DNA of 64,000 nucleotides from positions 1-64,000 of the forward strand of contig PDNA01000123.1 of NCBI GenBank assembly GCA_002573605.1, given 5' to 3'. Source of the DNA: Polytolypa hystricis UAMH7299. Lineage: Eukaryota; Ascomycota; Eurotiomycetes; Onygenales. Of the stretch, positions 46,270-57,500 are shown piece after piece (positions within the stretch are counted from its first letter, which is position 1; each line of letters starts with the position of its first letter). The notes beneath the pieces were generated by a model. The model had not been told where the DNA came from and ran no database searches. It saw nothing but the letters and a program-made list of their open reading frames with translations. The translations under genes and the position numbers were made by a program.

Positions 46270-46843
46270 ACTACATAGATGGCTCAGAGTCAGAACAAAA
46301 GAGCTATTTTCAGTTCCCCCTGCGGAATTCGTATTGAGCCTACCAACAGGGAACCAATGGGCCGATCATTGCTCCCTTCTCCAGAAGAACCCCAAGCGTC
46401 GTACATACAAAGCCGATATCCAAGATCCATTGAAATGGGGAACTGTCAACCCCCCCGTCACCAGCAACAGACTGCATTTCCACCACCACCACCACCACCA
46501 CCACCACCAGCTCCCTCCAAACCATCTCCCTCGATGAACTCCACCTCAACTACTTAGACGATATCAAACCCGACGATGCCACAAAGACATACGAGGCAAC
46601 TATGATATTCGAAATCGACAACGACAACAGAAACAGCACAGTGACCTATGAGTTACGAACGGATCCGCTTTCGTCGAACCGCCTCGTTGCCTCGATGGGC
46701 CGCATCAAAGCCATTCTCGACAACTGCCCATATTTGGCAAGGTGTACGGTGTGACTGAGTTGAAAGATGTGCCTGGAGTCTACGAGGGCGTGCTAGTTAT
46801 TAACGTTATGTGTGATGGCGGAAAGCTAGTTGCTAGATCATAG
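46270..46843 (+). pseudogene. Frameshifted conserved hypothetical gene with CAC repeat
   Basis: Three frames must be joined to read the protein: FSVPPAEFVLSLPTGNQWAD, then LKWGTVNPPV up to a (CAC)n run at 46481-46509; LQTISLDELHLNYLDDIKPD, then TYEATMIFEIDNDNRNS; and from about 46670 VEPPRCLDGPHQSHSRQLPI, then KVYGVTELKDVPGVYEGVLV. The breaks lie at the trinucleotide run and at CCGCTTTCGTCGAA, where one base seems lost. Composition is coding-like throughout, so this looks like a recently damaged gene of unknown function. Confidence 0.65.
46481..46509 (+). repeat. (CAC)n microsatellite
   Basis: About ten CAC triplets inside the damaged gene. The reading frame before and after the run differ, so a length change of the run or its edges probably caused one of the frameshifts. 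Confidence 0.85.
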
Positions 46844-47511
46844 TACATGGAGCGAGGCAAACATGGAGTTATAAGATATGGGGAAGGCGCTTGTTTTGCC
46901 TGTGCGGTGATTATGGTGCGTGATGTTGAAGTTAGCGTTGTCATTTGGTCATAGATATTGGGACTTTTGGTTATGTTGTTTATGTTGCTGCTGTGGAGAC
47001 ATGGAGACATCACGGCTTCCGTGTATATAGCCTGTTCGTTACATTATTCAGGTGTACTATTTACAGTTTTTACGTTGCTATGAAGGATTGGATTGCCACT
47101 GCCTCCAGAAACGCTTGTATCATAATCAGAGAGATAAAACTTAGCTTTAAAGTTCAAGAGGATAGAATGGTGAATTTATCACAACACCAGATGACATTAT
47201 TGACAACACAGCAAAAGCAAAATACACGACCAGTGAGATATCTTCGGAGCAAAAATATTAGTAATTCCAGGAGCTGGGGCTACAGAAGGAGTCCAAGAGA
47301 GGGAGGCCAACAATAGGAGACCATGAAGGTGTATATCGTTAGTACAAGGAACATCTCCAGAAACACCCAAGAAGATACCAAAAGTACAACACCAAAAGGT
47401 TAGCACGCGCTGGCTATTTGCCAATGAGGATGAAAGAAAGAAAAAAGAAAATATCTCCCCGAACCCCTGAGCGCCGCCAATTTTTCTATTCGTAGCGAGT
47501 AAAGACAAAGC
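46844..47511. other. Left flank of the hairpin array, about 670 bp
   Basis: No gene recognised and no earlier copy of the array element seen. The first, degenerate element starts at about 47512. Confidence 0.5.
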
Positions 47512-49188
47512 ACCTCCTCTCCGCATCAGCAACCTACGTTACTGATCGGTTATATTTAGCCCAAAACAGGTTGTGCGTAGAACGTTAGTGTTGACGATGG
47601 ATATAATAAGGCAGAGTCCTCCGCGCCACACCAGAAGCCTCGAGCTTCTGGTTGGTTATGTAAACCCAAAGTTAGCGGGCTCAAAGTCGTGAGTAACGAG
47701 TAGGCTTTTCGTCGATATCAAAGGAAAAGGGAAGCTGCGTGTATATCAATCTTCCACGCCACACCGGGAACCTCGAGTACCCGGCTGGTTGTTTTAAGCC
47801 CTTGTTAGCGGAACGGAAGAGAAATGGCGATGCGGGAAGCTGGTTGAAGAAGTTAACACCCTCCACGCCAACCCACGAGCCTCGAGCTTTTGGTTAGTTG
47901 TGTAAACCCAGAGTTAGTGAACGGAACTGCAAGCCCCAAGTCAGCTTATGACAATATCAATGAACGGCAACGAGAAATGAATCCTCCACGCCACACCAGA
48001 GCCCTCGAGGTTCTGGTCGGTTATTTCAACCCTTATGAACAGCACTGAGATGCACAAGTAGAGACTTGCTGAAAAACAAAAGAGAAAAAGAAAAGGGTGA
48101 GATCCTCCACGCCACATTAGAAGACTCGAGCTTCTAGTTGGTTATATAGCCCGATGAGAAAACAGAACAGTGGAAATGTCGCAGCAGCAAATGGTTGGGA
48201 GTTGAGGGGCTGGTATCGCGTGGTCTTAAATATCGTCGACGAACGGCGAACTCGTGTTTATCCTCCACGCCACACTAGTAGCCTCGAGTCACTAGTTGGT
48301 TGTTTGAATCCTGAGATGTGGGACGGCGATAGACGGAATCGAGAGACATTTGGAATGTTAATAAAGATGGATTCCTCCACTTCACACCAATAACCTCGAG
48401 TTACTGGTTAGTTATTGCAAGCCCTTATAAATGGAACGACTGCGAGGGAAAACGCGATTCGAAAGGAGTGATTCCACCACGCCACATCAGAGGCCCCGAG
48501 TCCCTGACTGGTTATAGTTTGCCCCTAAAGCACGAACTCGAGAATGAAGGGAAGTAAGAGAGAATGATGCGATCGAAATTCAGAAAGATATCCACCACTC
48601 CGCATCAGCGACCTCGAGCCCCTGATCGGTTATATTTCGACACCAAAAAGAGACATAAGGGTAAGGAACGGATACGAAAGTTGAAGTATGGAAATTCGAA
48701 ACGAGTCCACCACTCCACATCAAGCACCTCGAGTGCTAGACTGGTTATAGTTAAACCCAAGTTGATTCGACGAGGAAGGTCGGGACGCGACGGTGGGGGG
48801 GAAACGTTTGAGAATTTGGATGCATCCACCACGCCACGATAGCAGCCTCGAGCTACTATCTGGTTTTCTTAAACCCTTCTCCAAACTGCGATCAAATCGA
48901 ACCTAAAGAGGTAAATATTAAGTAGCAGGACACGTTGGGAAAATGAAAAATGACAATCCGCCACTCCACGTCAGCTCCCTCGAGTCTCTGACTGGTTATA
49001 ATTGCCCATTAAACAATGGCAAAGCAGACAAGGGTTTGAAAGAAGGATTTCAAATGATTGAAACTCTGTGGAATATCCTCCACGCCACACTAGTGACCTC
49101 GAGCCCCTAGTTGGTTATAGAAACCCACAATCACAAAGGAAAAAACAACAGGGAGATTGCGAAAGTTGGACGTCGAAGCTTGAGAATG

Positions 49189-49232
49189 ATCCACCGCGCC
49201 ACAATAAAAGCCTCGAGCTTTTATTTGGTTAT
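49189..49232 (+). repeat. Example array element with fully replaced but paired stem
   Basis: The arms are AATAAAAG and CTTTTATT around CCTCGAG, an exact 8-bp stem that shares little with neighbours (for example ATCAGGAG/CCCCTGAC at 49312) while flanks GCGCCAC and TGGTTAT are unchanged. This single element shows most clearly that pairing, not arm sequence, is kept. Confidence 0.9.
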
Positions 49233-52200
49233 CTTAGGCCCCGACACAAATTGGCGAACAAATGGACGAAGGAAACGAGCATGAGATCCGATTGAATAAG
49301 GAGAGGATAAACCCACCACTCCACATCAGGAGCCTCGAGCCCCTGACTGGTTATACTGAATATCCAAAGCAAGTGGAGGACGACGGTAGGAATAGGAAGG
49401 TTGAGCTTCGATCTTTGGAAGGAATCCACCACGCCACGATAGAAGCCTCGAGCAGCTTTCTGGTTATCTTGAGCCCATTTTCGAAATGTCAAAGAAAGAT
49501 ATGTCAAGGAGAGCGAGGACTAGGACGAAGGTAAACCACCACTCCACATCAGACACCTCGAGTATCTGACTGGTTATGCAAAGGCCCACGAGAAAAGTGT
49601 TCGCATCCGTGTTCGAGAAATATGGAGGATCTTTCGGTATGTTCTCCACCACGCCACATCGACAACCTCGAGTCATCGACTGGTTATCATTTTGACCCTT
49701 GTCGGTTATGTGCACCTAGCTATGAAGGTGTTAGTGTGAGATGAGCATTGTTAGCACAAGAGTCAGATGCGGTCACCAATATCGAAGTATCTGTTCGTCG
49801 AGTTTGGATTGTTGATCTGCTTCGCGAAAAGAGGTAACAGGGTGATTGACGAAATCGGAACCACGGTGCTGCGAATGATCAATCCAACACGCCACACCAA
49901 TGACCTCGAGCCATTGGCTGGTTATGAAACCCGTATAACTCATTCAAATGAAGACTGGCTCTATCATTGTCAGCAATTGGCCACGAGCAGGTCTTCAACA
50001 ATTTTAGCGGGAAGCGAGAATGGAAGTAGAGATGCAGGGTAGCGGAAAGACAAGGAGGTAGATTATATCCACCACGCCACGCCAGTGTCCTCGAGACAGT
50101 GACTCGTTATTGTAACCTAGGTGAATGCGCCGATAATGACATGGAAGGAAAAGTTTGGAGGGTATCGGATCCAGCACTCCGCGACAGTGACCTCGAGCCC
50201 CTGACCGGTTATAGTAAAACCCAAAACACAAGATCGCGATCGAGAGGGATGGGAGGTTTTGGAAGGTAGCCACCGCCCCGCCTCAGCATCCTCGAGACAC
50301 TGAACAGTTATTATAACCCAAGGAACTTGATAACGAAATGAAGGAGGTACCCGATTTCCATCACACCACATCAGCATACTCGATATCCTGATTGGTTGTA
50401 GGAGCACCCAAACGAGAAGATTGGAAGGACACGCGAGGTAAGGAGAACGAGATGGTATTTTGAATCCTCCAGGCCACATCAGCAGTCTCGAACCGCATGA
50501 CTGATTATATGAGCCCTAGATAAACAAATGCGCCTGCCCCCGAGGGCAGGGACAAATGCAGGCTGGGAAGTTAAAACACAATGAACACAGGAGGGTTGGA
50601 GTTCTGCACACTTACAAAGAAACGTCGAAAGCCGTGCATTCTCAATAATCGATTGCAAAGGAGGAACGAAACTGAACAGCGCGATTAAACAGACGAGGAG
50701 GGAGAGTCCACCACGCCGCGCCAACAACCTCGAGTCATTGGCCGGTTATAGATTGCCCAAGGAGGAGTGTAATTCTAATGTCAGTACGAAGACCTTCGCA
50801 ATGTTATGACAATGTCAACAGAAGGTGGGAAAAGGAGAAACTTGAGTGTGCATGAAAAGCACCCATCGAATTAATCTCAATGGCGAAGGGAAGAAAAATC
50901 AAGCAAAGGTAAAAGGAAATATCCTCCACGCGGCGTCAGAAATCTCGAATCTCTGACCCGTTATCAACAGAACCCTAAAAAGCGCTCGTTTGTTGTCGCA
51001 GTTAGTCGGAGATTCGAAATCCACCACGCCACATCAACAGCCTCGAGCTGCTGACTGGTTATAGAAGTCCCAAACGATGGAGGATAGTTGAGGATTATTC
51101 TGCGAGCAATGGTGTTTAAGCTCAGTAGTAATGATACGAAAGGGTCTTTGTGATGTCGTGGGTTAGGGCAAGAAAAGGGGTAAAAGGGGGTAAAAGATGC
51201 TTGAAGGTTATAGTCGACAACAGTTTTCCGAAGGAACGAAATGATTCCACCACGCCACATCAACGACCTCGAGTCGTTGACTGGTTATCTTCTTGCCCGC
51301 GGTCGTTCGATGAGGAATGAATGCTAACGATGACAGATGAGACCCGTTTTCGTGTGAAGAATGAACCACAACGCCACACCAAGCAACCTCGAGCTGCTGG
51401 TTGGTTATAGTATCGTGCCCAAAAGAAAAGAACAAAGGAAACTGTGAAACTCGTGAGGAAGCGAGGGAATGTATATCCTCCACGCCACATCAGTAACCTC
51501 GAGCCACTGACTAGTTGTTAAACCCAAGAGAGATTGTTCGAAACTTCCTAGACAAAGACACGTTAATCTGAACTTCCGCAGGGAAAGATGTTGATGAACG
51601 CGTCGAAAGGTATGGGGAAGGTTGGTTGAAGAGCAAGCCAGTGTCCTCCACGCCACATCAGCGACCTCGAGTCGCCGACTGGTTGTTTAAACCCAAAGAC
51701 TACTTGAAAGTGACGCGGATGTGACGCGTCGAAGAGTGGAAGAAAAGACAGTTGGAGCGAGAATATAATATCCTCCACGCCACATCAACAACCCCGAGTT
51801 GTTAACTGGTTATATATAGGCCATCGAAGTCGAGTGACGTGATATAGACAGGAGCAGATTAATCATGAACTTCCAAAGAAAAATGCATGAAGATCAACGC
51901 GTTGAGGAAACGGAAAAAGACGAAGATGACGACGGTTCGAGCAAGATAGTTATCCCCCACGCCACGCCAAACGCCTCGAGCTTTTGGCTGGTTATTATGT
52001 CCCAAGATAATTCCTGCATGTCGACAACTTATCGCAAGGGAGGCGGTATGGGAAGGGAATATCGGAAAAGTGGAAGGTATCGAAACGCGTTGAGAGTATC
52101 CTCCATGCCACGTCCGCAACCTCGAGTTGCTGACTGGTTGTAAAAGACCCAAGAAGATTGTTCGCTGTGACCTATAGAGACTGATATCAATCTCGTACTT

Positions 52201-53529
52201 CCAAGAGAAACAATGTGGAACGCGTCAAAGGATTAAGAGTGAGAATAGGCGACGCAAGGTTCATATCCCCCACGCCGCGCCAAAGACCTCGAGCCCTTGG
52301 CCGGTTATTTTGTCCCAAAACCGTTGTGCGTCGGTTCGTTTTGCGAGGTACGCGAGGTGGACGAGGGAAATATCGAAAAGGGGGAAAGTCGAAAGGTAAC
52401 GAGTGTATCCTCCAAGCCACATGAATAACCTCGAGTTACTGACTGGTTATAGAAACCCAATGGTAATTGTTCGCTGCGTCCTGATGTTAAAAGATGTCAA
52501 TCTCAAATATTCAGGGGTGACGGAAATGAAGGCGTCAAAGAGGGAAAAGAAAAAAAGAAAATCGGGCAAGAATGATATCCACCGCGCCACATCAAAAGCC
52601 TCGAGCCTTTAACTGGTTATTTTGACCCAAGGTTCTTGCTTTTGTCGATTGGTTTGCGAAGTATTGTGCGGAGGTAAGGGAGATGAGAAAAAGTGTCGAA
52701 AAAGTGTCGAAAAAGGGGAAACGCAGAGATATTGAACGTTTATCCACCACGCCACGACAACGACCTCGAGTCGCAGACTAGTTATTCAATCGCAATGTTT
52801 GTTCTGTGGTATCAATTTCAACGGTATATGCACAAACAAGAGGACATCGGCGAGGAAGGAAAGAAAGAAAGTATGGTTGAGAACATCCTCCACGCCACAC
52901 CAGCAACCACGAGTTACTGATTGGTTATCTCGAGCCCAAGTGAGTGACAGCGTCAATTTGTATGTACCGCGAAGGCCGATCGAGGTAGGGAATCGAAGGA
53001 TTTTCCTCCACGCCACATAAGCAGCCTCGAGCTGGTGACTGGTTATCATTGCCCCTAAAGCGAAAGCGACGATGGAAAGTGGGTGGCTAAAAGTGGTAAA
53101 TCGCAGTACCTGTTTGTTTGTTAACATAAATTTCACAATGAATGACGCGAGGAACAAGTGTCGATATGCGCTTTGGGTACCATCCTCCACGCCACATTGG
53201 TAACCTCGAGTTGCCAACTGGTTATCAAGTTGCCCAAAACTCTTTTCGAAGGAATGCAGGAGACGAAGACGCGCGGTGCGAAAAGCGATAGAAAGCTTAT
53301 CCTCCACGCCACGTTAGCCATCTCGAGCGGCCAACTGGTTATCATTTGCCCAAAAGCTTGTTCGAACGCAAGGTGGACGAGGGGTAGACGTGGAAGGAAA
53401 AGGAAGTGGTTTCCACCGCGCCACATTGACAACCTCGAGTTGTCAATTGGTTATCAGTTTGCCCTCGAATGCCTGTGGAAAAAAAAGGAAAGTAAGGAAG
53501 TTCAGAATGCAAGAAAATGGAAAGGAAAT

Positions 53530-53555
53530 TCCCCCACGCCACGTTAACTGGTTAT
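53530..53555 (+). repeat. Array element that has lost its hairpin head
   Basis: Flanks CCACGCCAC and CTGGTTAT are intact, but between them only GTTAA remains. Compared with the next copy at 53617 (arms GTTAACA/TGTTAAC), the centre with CCTCGAG is gone. The deletion end points coincide with GTTAAC, which occurs in both arms as a direct repeat. Confidence 0.85.
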
Positions 53556-54513
53556 GATTTCTCACTGGACGCGTTGTTTGGACGGTGTGTGGCGTGCATG
53601 GAGATCGAGGAAGTATGCCACCACGCCACGTTAACAGCCTCGAGTTGTTAACTGGTTATCAATCTGCCTAAAAACCTCGTTCGTTCGAAGGGTGTTCGGC
53701 GTGCGAGGAGAAGGAGGAGAAGGTAATCCACCACGCCACGTTAACGACCTCGAATCGTCAACTGGTTATCAAGTTTCCCAAAGCTCTGCAAAGAAGAATT
53801 GTTCAAGTAAGAGAATCCAAAAATTTCGAGTGTAAAGAACGCAAAGCAAAAAAGAGATATCCTCCGCGCCACATCAGCTGCCTCGAGTCGCTGACTGGTT
53901 ATCAAATTCCCAAATACCTGCGAAGCGGACAAGTCGAACACGAGACGATGCGAAGGCAGGTTGACCGAGGAAAAGGAGAAGGTATGTATCCACCACGCCA
54001 CGTCAACTACCTCGAGAGGTTGACTGGTTATCAAGTGGCCCGAAACCTTCAAAGTGGATGTTCGAACGAGGGATGGTATAGAGCGGAGCGCGAGGAAATG
54101 GAGAAGGCAGATCCACCACGCCACATCAATGATCTCGAACCATTGACTGGTTATCAGTTTGGCCAAAGCCTTCGTGAGAGAAAGGGGAACGGATATGCAG
54201 AACGGAGCGGAAATGGAAGAGGATGCAAAGGGGAAGGTATATCCACCACGCCACATTAACGGCCTCGAGTCGTCAACTGGTTATCAAGTTGCCCAAGAAC
54301 CTTCAAAGCGGACAAGTCAAATGGACGTCGTGAAAAGCAAGAGGAAGTAAAAAGGAGAAGGTATATCCGCCACGCCACATCGACTGCCTCGGAGCCGTCG
54401 ATTTGTTGTCAAGTTGCCCAAAACCTTCGAAGCGGATGATTCGAATGGGTATGCAGAAGGAACAAGATATTCCACCACGCCGCGTCAACAACCGCGCGTC
54501 ATGGACCGGTTGT

Positions 54514-57500
54514 ATAATCCCAAGAAAGAAAATGTTGTCTAAAGGAGTCTGTAGTTAATCAGCTCAAGAGTGAAAAGGGACGTTGTACCAGTCAAGGGTA
54601 TGCTCAAATATGTTCCGCGGAGAGTCGGACTGCTAGTTCCAGTCTTGCGGCTTCAAAGTTTGAAGCATTCGTAATGTCAGTCCCTATAATGTGCACCGGT
54701 GTTTTGTCAACAGCAACAAGTCTTCGTCTCAAGCAACATCCACCAGGCAACAAGTTTTTCTTCGTCCGGTAACAAAATGACACGACAAGATCAATCTCAG
54801 CGACACCACCAATCAAGGGGATAAGCAAGAAAAGAGCAAGCTGCTCGGCAGACGGAAAATTCAAAAAGAGGCATCTCCATCCAACAGTAAAAGGGGCTCG
54901 ACGAGGCAATCCAAAGTTACGGCGAATCCACGATGTAGAAGACAAACGGGTAAATCAAAACATGGATCATGAGCGACGGAATGACGGTGTGAAAAGCAGG
55001 GAAAGGAGGCAAACGTGGTGACAGTAGAAGAGGCAGCGAGGCAGACAGGGAATGGGAAAAGGGGTAAAAACAGGGGAAATGCGCGTGTGCTTGACAACGT
55101 CGCTTCGTGCCCTTTGGGCTTTTTCTTTTCTTTTTCTCTTCATGGCATTTTATGCCGTCCAAAATCTCGAGCCACGTCCCTTTTGTTGTTTTCTTCTTTT
55201 TCTTTTCTTTTTTTTCATTTTTTTGTGTGCTCGCGTGGCATCAACCGTGACATCCAAGCCCCTTTTTTGCCGCAACCAAAGCTTGACGCGTCCAACAACG
55301 CGAAGCATGAACAAAACACCAATTCCGTCTCTTTTTTTCTTTTTCTTTTTTTCTTTTCGTTTTTCGTTCGTTTGTTTTCTTTCTTTCTGTTTTCTTTTTC
55401 TTTTTGTTTTCTTTTTCTTTTCTTTTTGTTTTCTTTTTTTTTCGATGTTCTCCGTCTTTCGATTTCCGTTTTCTGCGAAAGAAGTCGCTGTTAGCAAAAC
55501 AACCAAATCAAGCGACGGAGCAGAGAGCGAAATACCACTTCTCCGCTCTCCAAAAAAAAAAATCAACAGGTGATTTCAAAACGCGATGTGGACATTGCGA
55601 TTTGCCAATAGTCATCGCAGACCGTCGAAGAGATGGTCAAGGGTAGAAATTGAATCCGCATCAGTATGAGCCGTTTTTGTATGCTCATACCGATGGAAAG
55701 AAGGTATTCTATAATCAGTTAGTATCAACGCGAATTTGGTAAAAGAGGATGCCAAAAGACATAGTCAAAAAAAACAAACCGTCACGCGTAGTTATGTTCT
55801 GCCCACAGGAAGAGATAGATCCCTTGATGTGTTAGACAGCAACAAAAACCAACGGGGAAAAGAAAGAAACCAAGAAGGTTACCAAAAGTGGAATCACGCG
55901 TCGAGCCGCGTTGGTCCGAACCCAAAAGCACAACGAGGATCAATTCGGAGTTGATGTGCTAGAAAACGTTGTTAGCGTTGAAACGCGGGAAAGCTGAATG
56001 GGAATGGCCAGGAATCAGGGAGGTAATGCTCGAACTTACAGAGGCGTAAAAGGCATATGTGCGGAGAATGGGGCTTGATCGCTCGGCGCGTTTGGTTGTG
56101 CGGAGCACCAGCTGTGAAAAGAGCTGCTTGAAGAAGTTGGCGTGTCATGGCATTCCGAGGCAAAGTGGATATGCCAGTGGCCGAAAGGCGCGATGGGGTT
56201 GCCTGGAAACCGATTCGTTAGAAGCAAGTTGTAAGCGGGATAAAAGAATAAGACTCACGAAGATGGAAGACGCTGACAAGGCGGAGCCATCAAAAATGGT
56301 ATATGAGGCAGCAGGTTCGTTTGGATGTCAAGAAGGCAACGACGGTAACAGCGTCAAGGACATAGTAACAAGGACCCAATGTCCGGATCTAATCAGTACA
56401 AACTGACGACTCGTGTCTGCCGGACATTCTTCGTTGAAGGGCGATGATTGCAATGCTCTATCGCCAGTACGACAGGGTTCAACAAGATTGCCCAGATCTG
56501 GGAAAGGCAGCGGGGGAAGGTAAAAGAGATGTATGCGTGTCAAGGTGGTAGACAAAAGGTAATTGGAGAGGTAAGGGAATGACATGAGTGGCTGGGTTGT
56601 TATTGTGGGAAGGAAGAGAGCATGAAAGAAAGCCGCGCCTCGTTGTCATGGACGTGCTGTCCAGAGACTTGGACGTGTCGCGAGGGCCGTAGGCAGCAAC
56701 AGGCAACCATAAATTAGTAAACAAAGAAAGCCCAATTCGCGTTTGTTGGGAGGGACACGATTTGGACTAAGAGCCTTTGAGGATAGACAAAACGAAGTCA
56801 AGCTCGTCTGTATAGGCAGTTTTGTCTAAGACGATGTTAGCAGGCCGGTAGGAAGAATGGAGAAGGAAGAAAACTTACTGGTGGAACCAGAGTAGCAACT
56901 CGTAAAAAGAAAACAAAGGGACATGGTGTTTTTCGTCAGGAGGCATGTCTGTCTATGTTGTTTTGACAGACGCGTCTAGAAAACGTAAAAAGGGGGAAAG
57001 CAGACAAGTTCGAAGACAAGCGTCATCAAATGCCCGATACGGCTGATGCGGAATTGAGCGTATAAGAGACGCAGTCTGCAAGCAGACGAAGTGCATGCTC
57101 AATATCGAGTTTTGTAAACCTGTAGGAGAAGCATGAGGACGAGTCACAAACAAGAATGCTGTCAGAGAGTTAGAGTGGAAAACTCACGTCAGGAAAAGGA
57201 GGTTTAACGACAGACAAAGTGCCTTCTGAGCAAATCATCGAATGGCATTGTTGTTGTTGTTTTTGCCAAAGTCTTAAGCGATCATAAGCCCCTAAACGCA
57301 CAAAAACAAAGGGGTAACTTCAAAATCGAGACTTACGCGTAACTTGTTTGTTTAGACGCTGAAGTAATTGCCCGCTGAAAGATTTTCGAGTGAGACAGTG
57401 GTGGCAGAGACCTAACGTAGAATATGCAGAGGTTCCCCATATCCTCCCAGCTATAAAAGTCTTGGGAGCGAAAAAGGAGATTGGAGATGTGGTGGCAATG

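Larger units (their letters stand above)
47512..54513 (+). repeat. Array of about 53 spaced, structure-conserved palindromic elements
   Basis: Same-orientation copies of an element of about 43 nt start near: 47512, 47618, 47752, 47860, 47982, 48102, 48261, 48373, 48472, 48590, 48705, 48824, 48957, 49075, 49189, 49312, 49424, 49535, 49644, 49881, 50068, 50168, 50268, 50355, 50464, 50706, 50921, 51020, 51245, 51365, 51475, 51644, 51770, 51953, 52098, 52265, 52407, 52577, 52742, 52884, 53004, 53182, 53299, 53411, 53530 (truncated), 53617, 53726, 53859, 53989, 54111, 54241, 54365, 54470. The consensus is TCC(A/T)CCACGCCAC, an 8-nt variable arm, CCTCGAG, the complementary variable arm, then CTGGTTAT. 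CCA and TGG can form a short basal stem, with CA opposite C as an asymmetric bulge. Spacers of mostly 60-190 nt differ, are purine-rich on this strand and often begin GCCCAA or ACCCAA. No open frame spans the array. I do not recognise it. Confidence 0.95.

Noticed and set aside
47512..54513. A repeated peptide of the form P-P-R-H-x3-L-E-x-L-x-G-Y (plus strand) or I-T-S-Q-x-L-E-x-x-D-V-A-W-W (minus strand), as in a repeat-peptide precursor
   Set aside because: The peptide-like pattern is just the translation of the DNA element. Spacer lengths shift the frame between copies, stops interrupt every long frame, and changes in the arms follow base pairing rather than codon positions.
47512..54513. 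CRISPR array
   Set aside because: The locus is eukaryotic, repeats vary in their arms, spacers are too long and variable, and there are no cas genes.
55052..55573. Open frames of about 140-175 codons on both strands
   Set aside because: They cover the T/C-rich tract and consist of Phe/Ser/Leu or Lys/Arg runs. They are composition artefacts.
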